Assembly: GCA_045641505.1 (NCBI GenBank) | Contig: JAZUHB010000102.1 | Location: 1 to 16,254, forward strand | Source: JAZQNF01 sp045641505 | GTDB lineage: Bacteria; Bacillota; Clostridia; Lachnospirales; Bianqueaceae | DNA: 16,254 nt | Direction: 5' to 3' | In this document: piece by piece, positions 1 to 6,061 of the stretch | How positions within the stretch are numbered: the stretch's first letter is position 1 | Layout: each line of letters begins with the position of its first letter | Program-made: the position numbers and the translations under genes | Notes under the pieces: generated by a model | Seen by the model: the letters and a program-made list of their open reading frames with translations, nothing else | What the model was told of the DNA's origin: nothing | The model's database searches: none

Positions 1-1311
1 GAAGCCGCCCTGGCAGCGGCCCATGCCGGTGCCGCAGCGGCGCTTGACCGCGTCGAGGGACAGGGGGACGATCGGCTCGCGCAGCGCGTCGAGGATCTCG
101 CCCTCGGTGACAGTCTCGCAGCGGCAGATCACGCGGCCGTAGGCGGGCTCGCGCGCGACGAGCTCGGCCTTCTCGGCGGGGCTCAGCTTCGCGAAGCGGA
201 CGCGCTTGCGGCTGTCGATGAAGTTCTCACGGAGCGGCGCGTCGAGGCCGGCCTTCCGCAGCAGCTTCACGCACTCCTCGCCCACGGCGGGCGCGGAGGA
301 AAGACCCGGGCTCTTCATGCCGCAGAGGTCGATGAAGCCCGGCGCGGATTCCGCGATGATGAAATCGCCGTAGTCGGTGTTCGCGCGGACGCCGGCGAAG
401 TTGCGGATGTTCGCGCGGAGGTTCACGCCGGGGACACTTTTCTTCGCGGTGGCGGCCACGTAGGCCAGGCCCTCGGCGGTGGTGGCGTTGTTATCGGGCT
501 CGACGGGAACCGCGTTCGGTCCCACGATGATGTTGCCGTGGACGGTCGGCGAGACCAGCACGCCCTTGCCGGCGGCGGAGGGGCACTGGAAAATCACGCG
601 CGAAACGGTCGCCTTCTCGGAGCGGTCCAGCAGATAGTACTCGCCGCGGTTCGGCGTGGTCTTGAAAACCGGCGCGGCCACCAGGTTGTGGAGCTCCTCG
701 GCGCCGAGGCCCGCCGCGTTGACCACGAAGCGGGAGCGGATCTCGCCGCGGGTGGTCGTGAGCAGCCAGTGGTCCTCCTCGCGGGTGATGCCGGTGACCT
801 TCGTGCTGCGGATGAACTCGGTGCCGTTCCGGACCGCGGTCTCCGCCATCGCCAGGGTGTACTCCCAGGGATTGATGACGCCGGTGTGGACGCAGTAGAG
901 GGCGCCCACGACCTCGGAGCTCAGGTTCGGCTCCAGCCGGCGCGCCTCCTCGCCGTCGATCACGCGCAGATCCTTCACGCCGTTCGCGACGCCCCGCTCG
1001 TAGAGCATGCGGACGTGGTCCATCTCCGCCTCGGAGAAGGCGAGGACGAAGCCGCCGCAGATGTCGTGCTCGACGTCCAGCTTCTCGCAGATCCCGAGCG
1101 CCAGCTCGTGGCCGCGGACGTTCATCCGCGCCATGACGGTGCCGGGCTCGGGGTCGTAGCCGGCGTGCAGGATGCCGCTGTTCGCGCGGGTCGTGCCCAT
1201 CGCGGGGTCGTTCTCCGCCTCGACGATCGCCGCCTTGCAGTCGTAGCGGGCCAGCATGTAAGCCGCCGCCGCGCCGATCACGCCGCAGCCGATGATCGTT
1301 ACGTCATACAT
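1..1311 (-). CDS. FAD-dependent glycerol-3-phosphate dehydrogenase-like oxidoreductase with BFD iron-sulfur domain (partial)
   Basis: This gene is open to the left edge, so the last residues are missing; 437 codons are visible. The start ATG at 1311 is preceded by GGAGG and lies 18 nt after the glpK stop, so the two are co-transcribed. The N-terminus has a Rossmann FAD motif (IIGCGVIG, residues 6-13), followed by a DAO-type flavoprotein body (for example TRANSGILHAGYD). The C-terminal part carries CRC (Cys396, Cys398) and a CGTGMGRCQGG motif (Cys426, Cys433), the pattern of a BFD-like [2Fe-2S] domain. Known Firmicutes and Thermotoga relatives next to glpK oxidise glycerol-3-phosphate to dihydroxyacetone phosphate, usually with a second flavoprotein and a small DUF1667 protein encoded downstream. 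Those partners would lie beyond the left edge. The substrate is inferred from the glpK neighbour. A general FAD/NAD(P) oxidoreductase is the alternative. Confidence 0.88.
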   Translation of the reverse strand, partial: MYDVTIIGCGVIGAAAAYMLARYDCKAAIVEAENDPAMGTTRANSGILHAGYDPEPGTVMARMNVRGHELALGICEKLDVEHDICGGFVLAFSEAEMDHVRMLYERGVANGVKDLRVIDGEEARRLEPNLSSEVVGALYCVHTGVINPWEYTLAMAETAVRNGTEFIRSTKVTGITREEDHWLLTTTRGEIRSRFVVNAAGLGAEELHNLVAAPVFKTTPNRGEYYLLDRSEKATVSRVIFQCPSAAGKGVLVSPTVHGNIIVGPNAVPVEPDNNATTAEGLAYVAATAKKSVPGVNLRANIRNFAGVRANTDYGDFIIAESAPGFIDLCGMKSPGLSSAPAVGEECVKLLRKAGLDAPLRENFIDSRKRVRFAKLSPAEKAELVAREPAYGRVICRCETVTEGEILDALREPIVPLSLDAVKRRCGTGMGRCQGGF

Positions 1312-1329
1312 GATCGTTACCTCCGTAAC

Positions 1330-2817
1330 TTAATCTTCTTTGAAAACCCGGTCGGCCTCGACGGCCTTCTTCCAGCCCTTGTAGAGCTTCGCCGCCTGCT
1401 CGGGCGCCATCTGGGGATGGAAGGAGCGGTCCAGCGTCCAGCCGGAGCGGATCTCTTCCTTATTCTTCCAGAAGCCCGTCGCCAGGCCGGCGAGATAGGC
1501 CGCGCCCAGGGCGGTCGTCTCGCGCACCACGGGCCGCAGGACCTCGCAGCGGGCGATGTCCGCCTGGAACTGCATCAGCAGCATGTCCACGGACGCGCCG
1601 CCGTCGACACGGAGCTCCGCGATGGGCAGCCCGGTATCGGCCTGCATGCTCCGGAGCACGTCCGCGCTCTGGTAGGCGATGGACTCCTCCGCCGCGCGGA
1701 TCAGGTGGTTGGAATTGGTGCCGCGGGTGAGACCGAAGATCGCGCCGCGCGCGTGCATGTCCCAGTAGGGCGCGCCTAGGCCGGTGAAGGACGGGACGAT
1801 ATAGACACCGCCGCTGTCCGGCACCTTGCGGGCGAAATATTCGCAGTCGCGGCTCTCGTGGATCAGCTTGAGCTCGTCGCGCAGCCACTGGATGACGGCG
1901 CCGCCCACGAAGACGGAGCCCTCCAGCGCGTACTGGACGCTGCCGTCCAGCGCGACGGCCACGGTGGAGACCAGGCCGTTCTGACTCTCGTAAATCTGGC
2001 AGCCGGTGTTCATCAGCATGAAACAGCCGGTGCCGTAGGTGTTCTTGACGGAGCCGGGCTCGAAGCAGGCCTGGCCGAAGAGGGCCGCCTGCTGGTCGCC
2101 GGCGCTGCCGCAGATGGGCACCTCGGTGCCCTGCAGGTTCGTGTAGCCGTAGATCTCGCTGCAGGAGCGGACCTCGGGCAGCATCGCCCGCGGGATCCGC
2201 AGCGCCTCGCAGAGCTCCGCGTCCCACGCGAGCTCGTGGATGTTGAAGATCATCGTGCGGGACGCGTTCGTCATGTCGGTGACGTGCGCGCGGCCGCCCG
2301 TGAGCTTCCAGATCAGCCAGGAATCGACGGTGCCGAAGCACAGCTCGCCCCGCTCGGCGCGCTCCTGGGCGCCGGGGACGGCATCGAGGATCCAGCGGAT
2401 CTTGGTCGCGGAATAATAGGCATCCGGCGTGAGGCCGGTCTTCTTTTTGATGGTTTCGGCGGGCACGCGCGCGGTCAGTTCCTCGACGAGGGGCGCGGTG
2501 CGGCGGCACTGCCAGACGATCGCGTTGTAGATGGGGCGGCCGGTGGCGCGGTCCCAGACCACGGCGGTCTCGCGCTGGTTCGTGATGCCGATGCCGGCGA
2601 GCTCGGAGGCCTCGGCGCCGGCCTTCGCCAGCACCTCGACGAGCGCGCCGTACTGGCTGCTCCAGATCTCCATGGGGTCGTGCTCGACCCAGCCGGGCTG
2701 CGGATAATACTGGGTGAATTCCCGCTGAGCCACGGCGACGATCCGCTGCTCGTGATCGAACAGGATCGCGCGGCAGGATGTGGTGCCCTCGTCCAGAGCC
2801 AGAACGTATTTTTTCAT
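1330..2817 (-). CDS. glpK: glycerol kinase
   Basis: The 495-aa product matches the normal length of glycerol kinase, which phosphorylates glycerol to glycerol-3-phosphate with ATP in the cytoplasm. Visible family motifs are the N-terminal phosphate loop DEGTTS (residues 9-14), GITNQRET, PGWVEHDP, and GDQQAALFGQ with the catalytic-type Asp at about residue 241. The start at 2817 follows AAGGAGG at a normal distance. An in-frame extension to 3027 is rejected because the promoter lies inside it. The segment between IYGYTN and VPICG (about residues 221-233) is short, as in enteric GlpK. It lacks the histidine-bearing insert that PTS phosphorylates in enterococci and bacilli, so HPr-dependent activation is unlikely; this comparison is from memory. 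The gene leads an operon with the downstream dehydrogenase. Confidence 0.97.
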   Translation of the reverse strand: MKKYVLALDEGTTSCRAILFDHEQRIVAVAQREFTQYYPQPGWVEHDPMEIWSSQYGALVEVLAKAGAEASELAGIGITNQRETAVVWDRATGRPIYNAIVWQCRRTAPLVEELTARVPAETIKKKTGLTPDAYYSATKIRWILDAVPGAQERAERGELCFGTVDSWLIWKLTGGRAHVTDMTNASRTMIFNIHELAWDAELCEALRIPRAMLPEVRSCSEIYGYTNLQGTEVPICGSAGDQQAALFGQACFEPGSVKNTYGTGCFMLMNTGCQIYESQNGLVSTVAVALDGSVQYALEGSVFVGGAVIQWLRDELKLIHESRDCEYFARKVPDSGGVYIVPSFTGLGAPYWDMHARGAIFGLTRGTNSNHLIRAAEESIAYQSADVLRSMQADTGLPIAELRVDGGASVDMLLMQFQADIARCEVLRPVVRETTALGAAYLAGLATGFWKNKEEIRSGWTLDRSFHPQMAPEQAAKLYKGWKKAVEADRVFKED

Positions 2818-2858
2818 GTTGCCTCCTTCTCGTTTTCTGTCACGGTATCGGTCCTTTG

Positions 2859-2887
2859 AGTATAGCATTGCGGCGGGGAGATGGCAA
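2859..2887 (-). promoter_or_regulatory. sigma-A-type promoter of glpK
   Basis: On the minus strand TTGCCA (2887-2882) and TATACT (2864-2859) are separated by 17 nt. A TGC directly before the -10 forms an extended -10. Transcription would start about 35 nt upstream of the glpK start codon. The -35 lies in a 10-bp sequence repeated in inverted orientation at the divergent promoter (3024-3033). Confidence 0.75.
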
Positions 2888-2911
2888 GTGCCGCGCGGGG
2901 GAAGTCGCACA

Positions 2912-2941
2912 GGGGGGGGTCGCGGAGGGGCCGGGACGGGG
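2912..2941 (+). other. G-quadruplex-type G-run cluster in divergent promoter gap
   Basis: The plus strand has four runs of three or more G (2912-2919, 2927-2930, 2933-2935, 2938-2941) with loops of 7, 2 and 2 nt. This fits the usual G3+N1-7 pattern. It lies between the two divergent -35 boxes. Folding is not shown by the sequence. Confidence 0.45.
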
Positions 2942-3027
2942 TGGCGCTGGCGACGCGCCGGGGGGATGCGACGCAGGCGAAGCCGCGGCGACTGTGACCT
3001 CTCTGCGTCCCCGGCGCCGCGCCGCAC

Positions 3028-3056
3028 TTGCCAATCGCGGCGGAGGATGCTACAAT
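3028..3056 (+). promoter_or_regulatory. sigma-A-type promoter of the small membrane protein gene
   Basis: TTGCCA (3028-3033) and TACAAT (3051-3056) are separated by 17 nt, with TGC before the -10 (extended -10). The promoter is nearly a copy of the glpK promoter, sharing TTGCCA, the 17-nt spacer and ATGCTA around the -10. The start codon at 3084 lies about 22 nt beyond the expected transcription start. Confidence 0.75.
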
Positions 3057-3083
3057 CGGGCCATCAATCCAAGGAGGCTTCCC

Positions 3084-3467
3084 ATGTCTGCCAAAACCCT
3101 CATCCGCGTTCAGTTCTACCGCCGCAAATGGCTGAAGGAGCACATTTTCGAATTCATCACCCTGGCGCTGGTTCTCGCCGCCCTTATCGGCGCGGGCGCG
3201 GCGCAGCTCGCGATGCGGAAGGACACGGCCCTCTGGTGCTTTGGCGCGGCCGCCGCGGTCCTCGTCGCGGGGATCTTCTTCCTGCGCGGGCAGCTCCGGA
3301 GCTTCCTGGCGGAAAACGCGGACGCCGGCAGCGAGCCGACGGACGGCGAGCCGGATTTCGACCCGGCCGAGTTCGAGGCCGAGGCTGAGCAGGCGGCAAG
3401 AGAGGCCGAGGCGTCCGCCGAGGCAGCCGAGGGAGCCGCCGAGGCAGCCGAGCAGGCCGATCAATGA
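3084..3467 (+). CDS. small two-helix membrane protein with acidic Ala/Glu-rich tail
   Basis: A 127-aa protein that I do not recognise. The start ATG follows AAGGAGG and a clear promoter, and the gene ends just before a strong terminator, so it is a single-gene unit. The N-terminus is basic (RVQFYRRKWLKEH). Two hydrophobic segments follow at about residues 25-46 and 50-68, separated by a short charged loop (MRKDTA). From about residue 78 the tail is acidic and rich in Ala and Glu (EAEAEQAAREAEAS and similar), low in complexity and possibly a coiled coil. By the positive-inside rule both ends would be cytoplasmic, with the tail free to contact a partner. No function can be assigned. It is divergent from glpK, but that alone does not link them. 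Confidence 0.8.
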   Translation: MSAKTLIRVQFYRRKWLKEHIFEFITLALVLAALIGAGAAQLAMRKDTALWCFGAAAAVLVAGIFFLRGQLRSFLAENADAGSEPTDGEPDFDPAEFEAEAEQAAREAEASAEAAEGAAEAAEQADQ

Positions 3468-3498
3468 GACAGTCGGGCAAAGCGAAATGATTTTCAGG

Positions 3499-3527
3499 CG
3501 GAGGCGCTTAGGTGCCTCCGTTTTTTT
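3499..3527 (+). terminator. Rho-independent terminator after the small membrane protein gene
   Basis: Stem CGGAGGC (3499-3505) pairs with GCCTCCG (3514-3520) around an 8-nt loop, followed by seven T (3521-3527). It lies 31 nt after the stop codon. Confidence 0.9.
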
Positions 3528-3553
3528 GCGCATCCTATGTTAGAAAGCAGCCG

Positions 3554-3908
3554 CTTCGTCTCATTTTTGGGGTACAATTCTGGGATTTTACGTCAAAATC
3601 ACAATATTCTGCCGATTTGTCGTAAAGCGTTTTGAAGGCCAAACGCGCTTTACGACAAAAGAGCGTATTTTTTGCTTTTTGTCGTAAATTGGATGCGTCA
3701 TTCAGGCTTTTGGAACGAACGATGTGTCCCCTTCTCACTCCTGTTTCCCTTTTCGCGTTTTTGATGCATCCAATTTACGACAGATTTCATTTTCCTTGCT
3801 GTTTTGTCGTAATCTCCAAAAATCACTCTCAACCGCTTACGACAAAACTGGCCAAAAACGAGAATTTGTCGTAAAAATTGCAACCAGCCGCAAAAAAATG
3901 AGACGAAG
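3554..3908. repeat. nested palindromic intergenic element with 15-bp terminal inverted repeats
   Basis: Outer ends: CTTCGTCTCATTTTT (3554-3568) is the perfect reverse complement of 3894-3908. Inside, the motif TTTGTCGTAA occurs in alternating orientation at about 3586 (variant, reverse), 3616 (forward), 3649 (reverse), 3680 (forward), 3772 (reverse), 3802 (forward), 3837 (reverse) and 3865 (forward). Paired arms are long and perfect: 14 bp (3616-3629 with 3646-3659), 17 bp (3680-3696 with 3766-3782) and 11 bp (3802-3812 with 3837-3847). There is no convincing coding frame and no transposase. No clear target-site duplication is visible. It could be a MITE-like insertion, a multi-stem RNA, or a binding-site array. 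It is A+T-richer than its surroundings. Confidence 0.8.
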
Positions 3909-3918
3909 ACAAAATGCA

Positions 3919-3950
3919 GCGAGCCGGGCCCACAAAGGAGCCCGGCTCGC
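3919..3950 (-). terminator. strong hairpin, probable terminator of the fructuronate reductase gene
   Basis: GCGAGCCGGGC (3919-3929) pairs perfectly with 3940-3950 around a 10-nt loop, giving an 11-bp stem. Read on the minus strand it is followed by a modest T-rich stretch (TGCATTTTGTC) and lies downstream of the gene ending at 4063. On the plus strand no T tract follows. The weak U tract makes terminator activity likely rather than certain. Confidence 0.6.
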
Positions 3951-3970
3951 GGTAACTCAATTTCAATTCA

Positions 3971-4038
3971 CTTCATCCGCAGTCATCGCGGCATGCGGAA
4001 TCAGCTTCATCCGCAGTCCTCGCGGCATGCGGAATCAA
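3971..4038. repeat. two 34-bp tandem repeats
   Basis: Units at 3971-4004 and 4005-4038 differ at only two positions. Each contains CCGCA...TGCGG, which can form a 5-bp stem, and the palindrome GCATGC. A shorter related piece (CTCGCGGCCTGCG) follows at about 4041-4053. The repeats lie directly downstream of the gene ending at 4063. Confidence 0.85.
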
Positions 4039-4062
4039 CCCTCGCGGCCTGCGCCGCCCGCC

Positions 4063-5676
4063 TTACGCGGTGTACTTCTGCAGGGTCGCGCGGATGGCGC
4101 CGGGGCCGGCGATCAGCTCCTCGAAGTAGCCGACGATGCGCTCGGCCAGGCCAAGCTCGACCAGGTCGACGCCGAAAATCTTCGCGTCGGAAAGCAGCGG
4201 CTTCAGGGTCTCCAGCGTGTTCTCAGGCTTCTCGCCCAGCTTGAAGGAGGCGACGAAGGGACGCACGGTGTCGAACAGAGGATCGGGGCTCAGCTCGAAC
4301 TCCTCGCCCGCGTCGTTCACGCCCATCAGGTAGCGCAGCCAGCCGGCGTGCACCAGGGGGATGAGCTTGAGGTCGTTCAGGTCGAGGCCGGCCTTCAGGT
4401 AGTTCTTGATCGTCTCGCCGAAGCGGATGGAGAGCTTCTGAGAGGTGTCGGTCGCGATGCGCTGGGGCGTATCAGGCATGAAGGGGTTGGGGAAGCGGAC
4501 GTTCAGGACGGTGTCGATGAAGGCCTTGGGATCCAGCACGCCGGGGTTCACGACGACGGGCAGGCTCTCGACGTAGCCGATGGTCTCGACCATCTTCTTG
4601 AGCTCGGGGTCGCGCATCTCGGCCCAGATCTTGTCGTAGCCGAGCAGGCAGCCGTAGACGGCCAGGCAGGTGTGCAGGGGGTTCAGGCAGGTGCAGACCT
4701 TCATGCGCTCGACCTTGTCGACGGTCTCGCGGGCGGTGAAGATCACGCCGACCTGCTCCAGCGGCGGACGGCCGTTGGGGAAGCTGTCCTCGATGACCAG
4801 GTACTCGGTCTCCTCGGCGTTGACGAAGGGGGCGACCCAGGTGTTCTTCGTGGTGACGACGGGGGCCAGATCCTCCAGCTCGTCGGCGGCCAGCATCTTC
4901 TCGACGTTGGCGTCGGGGCGGGGAGTGATCTTGTCGATCATGCTCCAGGGGAAGGAGACGGTCTCGCGGTCGTTGACGTACTCGACGAACTCGGGATCGG
5001 CGACGCCGTTCTCGGCCCACTTCTCGGCGAAGGCGTTCATCGCGGCGTAGAGCTTGTCGCCGTTGTGGGAGCAGTTATCGGTGGAGACCATGGCGATGGG
5101 CAGCGCGCCGTTCGCGAAGCGCTCGTAGAGCAGCGCGGCGACCTTGCCGATGTAGCTCTGGGGGCAGGCGGGACCGGCGGCGAAGTCAGCCTCGACGGCG
5201 GGCAGCAGCTCGCCCTTGCCGTTCACCAGGCTGTAGCCCTTCTCGGTGATGGTGAAGGTCGCCATCTGCAGGGAGGGGTTCGCGAAGATGGCCTTCATGC
5301 GGCCGAACTCGGTCTCGCTCTCGGAATCGAGGATGCAGGACTCGGCGATGGAGCCGACGACGGTCTTCTCGACGCTGCCGTCGCTCTTCAGGGTGACCAG
5401 GACGGACAGGTCGTCGTGGGGACGGTACATCTTCTCGACGATCTCGTAGTCGAAGCCCTCGGCCACGATCAGGCCCTTGTCATAGAGGCCGCCGTCCAGC
5501 AGGCGCTGCGCCAGATTGCACTGGAACGCGCGGAAAATGTTGCCGGCGCCGAAGTGGATCCAGGTGGGATCCTTGCGGGTGCGCTCCGCCATCGCCGCGC
5601 GGTCGAAGCCGGGCAGCTTGTAACCCTTCTCTTCCCAGACACTCTTGTTCTGGATGCCGAGATTGCTTAATTTCAT
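4063..5676 (-). CDS. uxuB: mannitol dehydrogenase family protein, probable fructuronate reductase (UxuB-like)
   Basis: The 537-aa product belongs to the polyol-specific long-chain dehydrogenases. Residues 41-51 (HFGAGNIFRAF) form the nucleotide-binding turn. STDNCSHNGDKL (198-209) is a family signature, and KVCTCLNPLH (from Lys326, with Asn332 and His335) holds the candidate catalytic Lys/Asn/His set. The known reaction of UxuB is NADH-dependent interconversion of D-fructuronate and D-mannonate in glucuronate/galacturonate breakdown. The close relative mannitol 2-dehydrogenase cannot be excluded. The start at 5676 is chosen because AAAGGAG precedes it. The 17-residue upstream extension is rejected because it begins inside the promoter. 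The neighbouring alpha-L-rhamnosidase supports a role in degrading plant cell-wall acidic glycans, but uxaC and uxuA are not in the window. Confidence 0.85.
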   Translation of the reverse strand: MKLSNLGIQNKSVWEEKGYKLPGFDRAAMAERTRKDPTWIHFGAGNIFRAFQCNLAQRLLDGGLYDKGLIVAEGFDYEIVEKMYRPHDDLSVLVTLKSDGSVEKTVVGSIAESCILDSESETEFGRMKAIFANPSLQMATFTITEKGYSLVNGKGELLPAVEADFAAGPACPQSYIGKVAALLYERFANGALPIAMVSTDNCSHNGDKLYAAMNAFAEKWAENGVADPEFVEYVNDRETVSFPWSMIDKITPRPDANVEKMLAADELEDLAPVVTTKNTWVAPFVNAEETEYLVIEDSFPNGRPPLEQVGVIFTARETVDKVERMKVCTCLNPLHTCLAVYGCLLGYDKIWAEMRDPELKKMVETIGYVESLPVVVNPGVLDPKAFIDTVLNVRFPNPFMPDTPQRIATDTSQKLSIRFGETIKNYLKAGLDLNDLKLIPLVHAGWLRYLMGVNDAGEEFELSPDPLFDTVRPFVASFKLGEKPENTLETLKPLLSDAKIFGVDLVELGLAERIVGYFEELIAGPGAIRATLQKYTA

Positions 5677-5717
5677 CTTGATCTCCTTTTCTGAAAAAAG
5701 AAAATAATCTAACAAAT

Positions 5718-5746
5718 ATGATACCACCGCCGGCCGCGTTTTGCAA
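5718..5746 (-). promoter_or_regulatory. promoter of the fructuronate reductase gene
   Basis: On the minus strand TTGCAA (5746-5741) is followed after 17 nt by TATCAT (5723-5718), with TGG before the -10 (extended -10). The start codon lies about 35 nt downstream of the expected transcription start. No terminator is seen between the upstream 86-aa gene and this promoter, so read-through is possible. Confidence 0.65.
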
Positions 5747-5791
5747 CGGCGGGCGGAAGCAGACAGGAATTACGGTCGCGGCGCGGTGAGC

Positions 5792-6052
5792 TCACCCAAG
5801 CTTCGCGAGCACCTCCGCGGCGATCTTCTCGGCGTCCGCGGGGACAGCACCGGGCGCCTTCGCGCGGGCGAGCGCCAGAAGCTCCGCGAGGGTCTTGCGG
5901 CTCATCAGACTGTACAGCAGACGGTTCTCGCGCAGGACCTTCTCCAGGTCGGTGCCGGGCAGATATTCGGCCGCCAGCCGGACGACCTCGGCGCGGGCCG
6001 CGGGATCGTCCATCAGGTCGCGGACCCGGCTGTTCAGAGTAAAACGGCTCAT
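5792..6052 (-). CDS. 86-aa helical protein coupled to the GH78 rhamnosidase
   Basis: A small, soluble, mostly helical protein. The start ATG at 6052 is only 9 nt after the rhamnosidase stop, and its AAGGAGG overlaps that stop codon, so the two genes should be translated together. The sequence starts MSRFTLNSRVRDLMDDPAA, continues with a helix and EYLPGTDLEKVL, then LMSRKTLAELLALA and a final amphipathic helix. From memory this layout (FTLxSxxRDLLxxP..., YLPG, then a short helix) resembles small domains fused to the C-terminus of some clostridial GH2/GH3 glycosidases; here it stands alone. No signal peptide or membrane segment is visible. A role in stabilising or assembling the glycosidase is an inference only. 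Confidence 0.78.
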   Translation of the reverse strand: MSRFTLNSRVRDLMDDPAARAEVVRLAAEYLPGTDLEKVLRENRLLYSLMSRKTLAELLALARAKAPGAVPADAEKIAAEVLAKLG

Positions 6053-6061
6053 GGGACCTCC

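Noticed and set aside
538..2859. Plus-strand open frames over the glycerol genes
   Set aside because: They are shadows of glpK and the flavoprotein gene, which carry clear motifs, promoter and ribosome binding sites.
2814..3533. 239-codon minus-strand open frame between glpK and the membrane protein gene
   Set aside because: It is antisense to the membrane protein gene and crosses both promoters and the terminator. No ribosome binding site supports it.
3724..5670. 648-codon plus-strand open frame
   Set aside because: It is antisense to the fructuronate reductase gene and runs through the palindromic element, with low-complexity composition and no motifs.
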